A stretch of 64,000 nucleotides of DNA, taken from CAWBUW01 sp963792075 (lineage in GTDB: Bacteria; Chloroflexota; Anaerolineae; Anaerolineales; UBA4823). Below are positions 62,135-64,000 of the stretch, in pieces. Location of the stretch: the NCBI GenBank assembly GCA_963792075.1, contig CAWBUW010000007.1:248001-312000 (forward strand). The letters run 5' to 3'. Position 1 is the stretch's first letter. The number at the start of each line of letters is the position of its first letter. Below the pieces are notes generated by a model. The model saw nothing but the letters and a program-made list of their open reading frames with translations, ran no database searches and was not told the origin of the DNA. Position numbers and translations under genes: made by a program.

Positions 62135-64000
62135 TTAACGAGATACTACCAGCTTGACTAATTTTCCGGCCGGGTCGAGCGTCAGGCGGGCAAACTGAGC
62201 GTGCGTATGCGCAGACTGCGCCACCTTTTTTGAGAGCACCACCACCTGGCGGTTGGGCAGCCCATTGGGCAGCGTTTTGTGACCAAGCTGGGACGTGGGG
62301 CAGGTATGGTCTGTCGCGCTGCATGTGGCATGTTCCTGGGTGAGACATAGATCCGCGCCCTTCATCCCGGGCAGATAAGCCGAGACTACGTGCTTCACTT
62401 GCTGCAGCACATCGGGTGGCAGAACGTGGCTGGTGGTGGCGGAAAGGGAACGGTCGCACACAGTATGGGGCACCGATGGCAGGTTTACCTGGCGCAAGAT
62501 GGCCTTGTGGCTGCGAGGCTGCTCAACCCCCTCTGCCATAGGGTCACCGAACAGGACGAAGGAGATCAGCGTCTTTTGATCCTCGCCATCCAGGTAGCCC
62601 TGGCGGGAGTGCATTTCACGCGCCAGGTATACTTTGGCACGGCGCAGCGCTTCGCCAGTAGGGAACCCTTCCCGGACATAGCTCCAGAATGCGCGCCCAA
62701 GCAGGTCAGCAGCAATCAGGGGAGTGGAAATAGAACCATAGGAGATGCAAGTCGAGCCGACGAAGGCGCGTGCTCCGCTGGCAATGAACTTCAGGCTGAT
62801 GGATTGGTCCACTGTCTTATCAGGGATATGCGCCCCATAGCAGGCCTCGCTGAACACCACAAGGGGCACTGGTTGGCTGTGCCCGTTCGCCGCGGGCGCG
62901 CCAATATCTTCAGGCCGCAGCGCCAGGGGGAAATCATCCCCGCCGGCTGGTTCGGTAGGATCGCGCTGGCCGAACCATTCCATAGCATCCGGCAGGCCAT
63001 GCAGGTTGAAATATCCCAGCCGGGCAGGCGGGAAGACCTGGCAGGTGGGTCCTTTGGTTTCTTGCAGCGGGCATTCGGATTAAATCTGCACTGGAGGTGA
63101 GACAAGCATGGCGCTCGGTTTACCGATCGTACGATAGACAGATAGCGAGGCGCGCCGCCAGACTGCGGCTGAATATCCCATCGCGTGGGCCTGCGCGGGG
63201 GTGCGCGCCAGGACCTGGCGCACGGCCTGTGTCAGGCGGCGCCACATCTCTGCTGGCCAGGATTGGGTCAGGGGATTGCTGCGGTGGCGCTGGGCGATCT
63301 GGCGGATGGTTTGGAGCAGCGCGGCAGGGTTGGAACTGGCATCACCGGGCAGGCGACCAACAGGCCATTCCGGGATGAAGTAGTTTTCATCACGGGTGGA
63401 ATAGGGGTTGTCCGAGGCGACTAACGGATCATCATCATCCACGGGGTTCGGAAGCTGGTGGAAAGGGATCACCTGTGGGCCACCCACGACCAACACCGCG
63501 CCGATCATCTCTCCCTGGGCGCCGAGTGCGACATCCAGGTCGGCCAGAGCCAGCTTGACCTCCCAGGGATCGGTGGGAATAGCTGGTTTCAGTTGGAAGG
63601 CCGGCCGGGCAGGGGCCATGTCTGGATCGTCTACATAGAACAGGAGTGAATCCCAGCGGCCGGTGCGGGCCAGCGCTTCTTGCAGGGCGCGGAGCTCCAG
63701 GTCGATCAAAGCAAAGCCCTTTTGAGTATACTGGCGCTCCAGTGCCGAGCGCGCCGAGAGGATCACGTATACCGGGTAGCGTCCATCCAGGTTCGAAAGC
63801 CCCGGTTTCTTGATCCGGCGGGCGATTGCATCCAACTGGGGTAGGGTACGCTGCAGCGATTCGGGCGGAACATAATGCGGGATTGGCCGGCGAGCTGGCC
63901 GCAGATTTGCGGGCGCGGCATGGGCAGCTGCCATAGAAGGGGAGGGCATGGGCACGGGCGGCGTGGGCAATGGGACGGCCGGGGCGGGAAGCTGGTTCCA
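62135..64000 (-). CDS. C25/caspase-like peptidase with an in-frame stop (partial)
   Basis: Open to the right edge with no certain start (TTG at 63970 is only a possible one). Residues before the stop: IGAVLVVGGPQVIPFHQLPN and DENYFIPEWPVGRLPGDASS, as in gingipain-type (clan CD) peptidases. A single TAA at 63082-63080 interrupts the frame (SPPVQI*SECPLQ). Beyond it, in the same frame, come the catalytic His segment GYFNLHGLPDAMEW and the Cys segment VVFSEACYGAHI, then a C-terminal part ending at 62135. The stop could be a nonsense mutation (for example GAA to TAA) or an error. Without read-through the protein lacks its active site. Confidence 0.75.

Overview
The window looks like a chromosome segment from a member of the Chloroflexota, probably Anaerolineae. 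This is inferred from several traits seen together: long Thr/Pro-rich linkers in secreted beta-propeller proteins, two large BTAD-type regulators, secreted proteins ending in a short [IV]YLPL-like tail, and clusters of AI-2E/CsbD/dodecin-type small stress genes. No rRNA, CRISPR array or complete tRNA is visible. Many genes carry single-base indels, mostly in homopolymers, so some of the apparent gene breakage may be sequencing error.

Left and centre (1-34390, all host genes on the minus strand) is a defence-type island. It holds two co-directional operons. Each starts with a nearly identical promoter and a small excisionase-like HTH gene. The upstream operon (31439 to 13999) encodes, in order: the HTH protein, a C-terminal piece of an Eco57I-type methylase, a PD-(D/E)XK nuclease-like protein (frameshifted), a RelE/ParE-like domain fused to a UvrD-type helicase, two unassigned proteins, an 1848-residue DnaQ-DinG-RecQ triple fusion, an unassigned protein of about 580 residues (two compensating frameshifts) and a 922-residue phospholipase-D-like protein. 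The genes overlap or sit within about 25 bp of each other apart from the first gap. I know of no described defence system with this composition. The downstream operon (8193 leftwards) has a second HTH protein, a DrmD-like SNF2 helicase, a lipoprotein, a Kelch/TolB protein and the start of a methylase that runs off the left edge.

Three apparently identical copies of a 2851-bp insertion sequence interrupt the island (8289-11139, 11145-13995, 31535-34385). Each encodes a sigma-70-like protein translationally coupled to a DDE transposase, has imperfect terminal repeats and makes a 5-bp target duplication. The two independently targeted sites (duplications TGTCT and ACGGT) lie at exactly the same place relative to the two operon promoters, 14 bp upstream of the -35 box, or about -45 to -49. 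This suggests a transposon that may use a sigma factor to find promoters. The sigma gene's ribosome binding site and start codon are folded into a perfect 14-bp stem that also contains the start of an upstream 21-codon reading frame.

The middle (34391-46770) is bounded by two truncated tRNA-Arg(UCG) 5' halves in direct orientation, which look like scars of integration. Between them are a decayed IS1-like transposase, two AI-2E-type permeases, a row of small stress or membrane proteins separated by strong hairpins, a damaged rhomboid protease, a BTAD regulator, a broken SDR, a deleted ABC-F ATPase and an orphan HicB-type antitoxin.

The right part (46775-64000) looks like ordinary chromosome: an RCC1-repeat secreted protein, an HD-GYP protein, a DUF3592-like membrane protein, a secreted WD40-like protein with a small companion, a second BTAD regulator, then metabolic genes (GlcD-like oxidase, zinc alcohol dehydrogenase, flavin monooxygenase), a class-A-beta-lactamase-like serine hydrolase and a C25/caspase-like peptidase with an in-frame stop that runs off the right edge.
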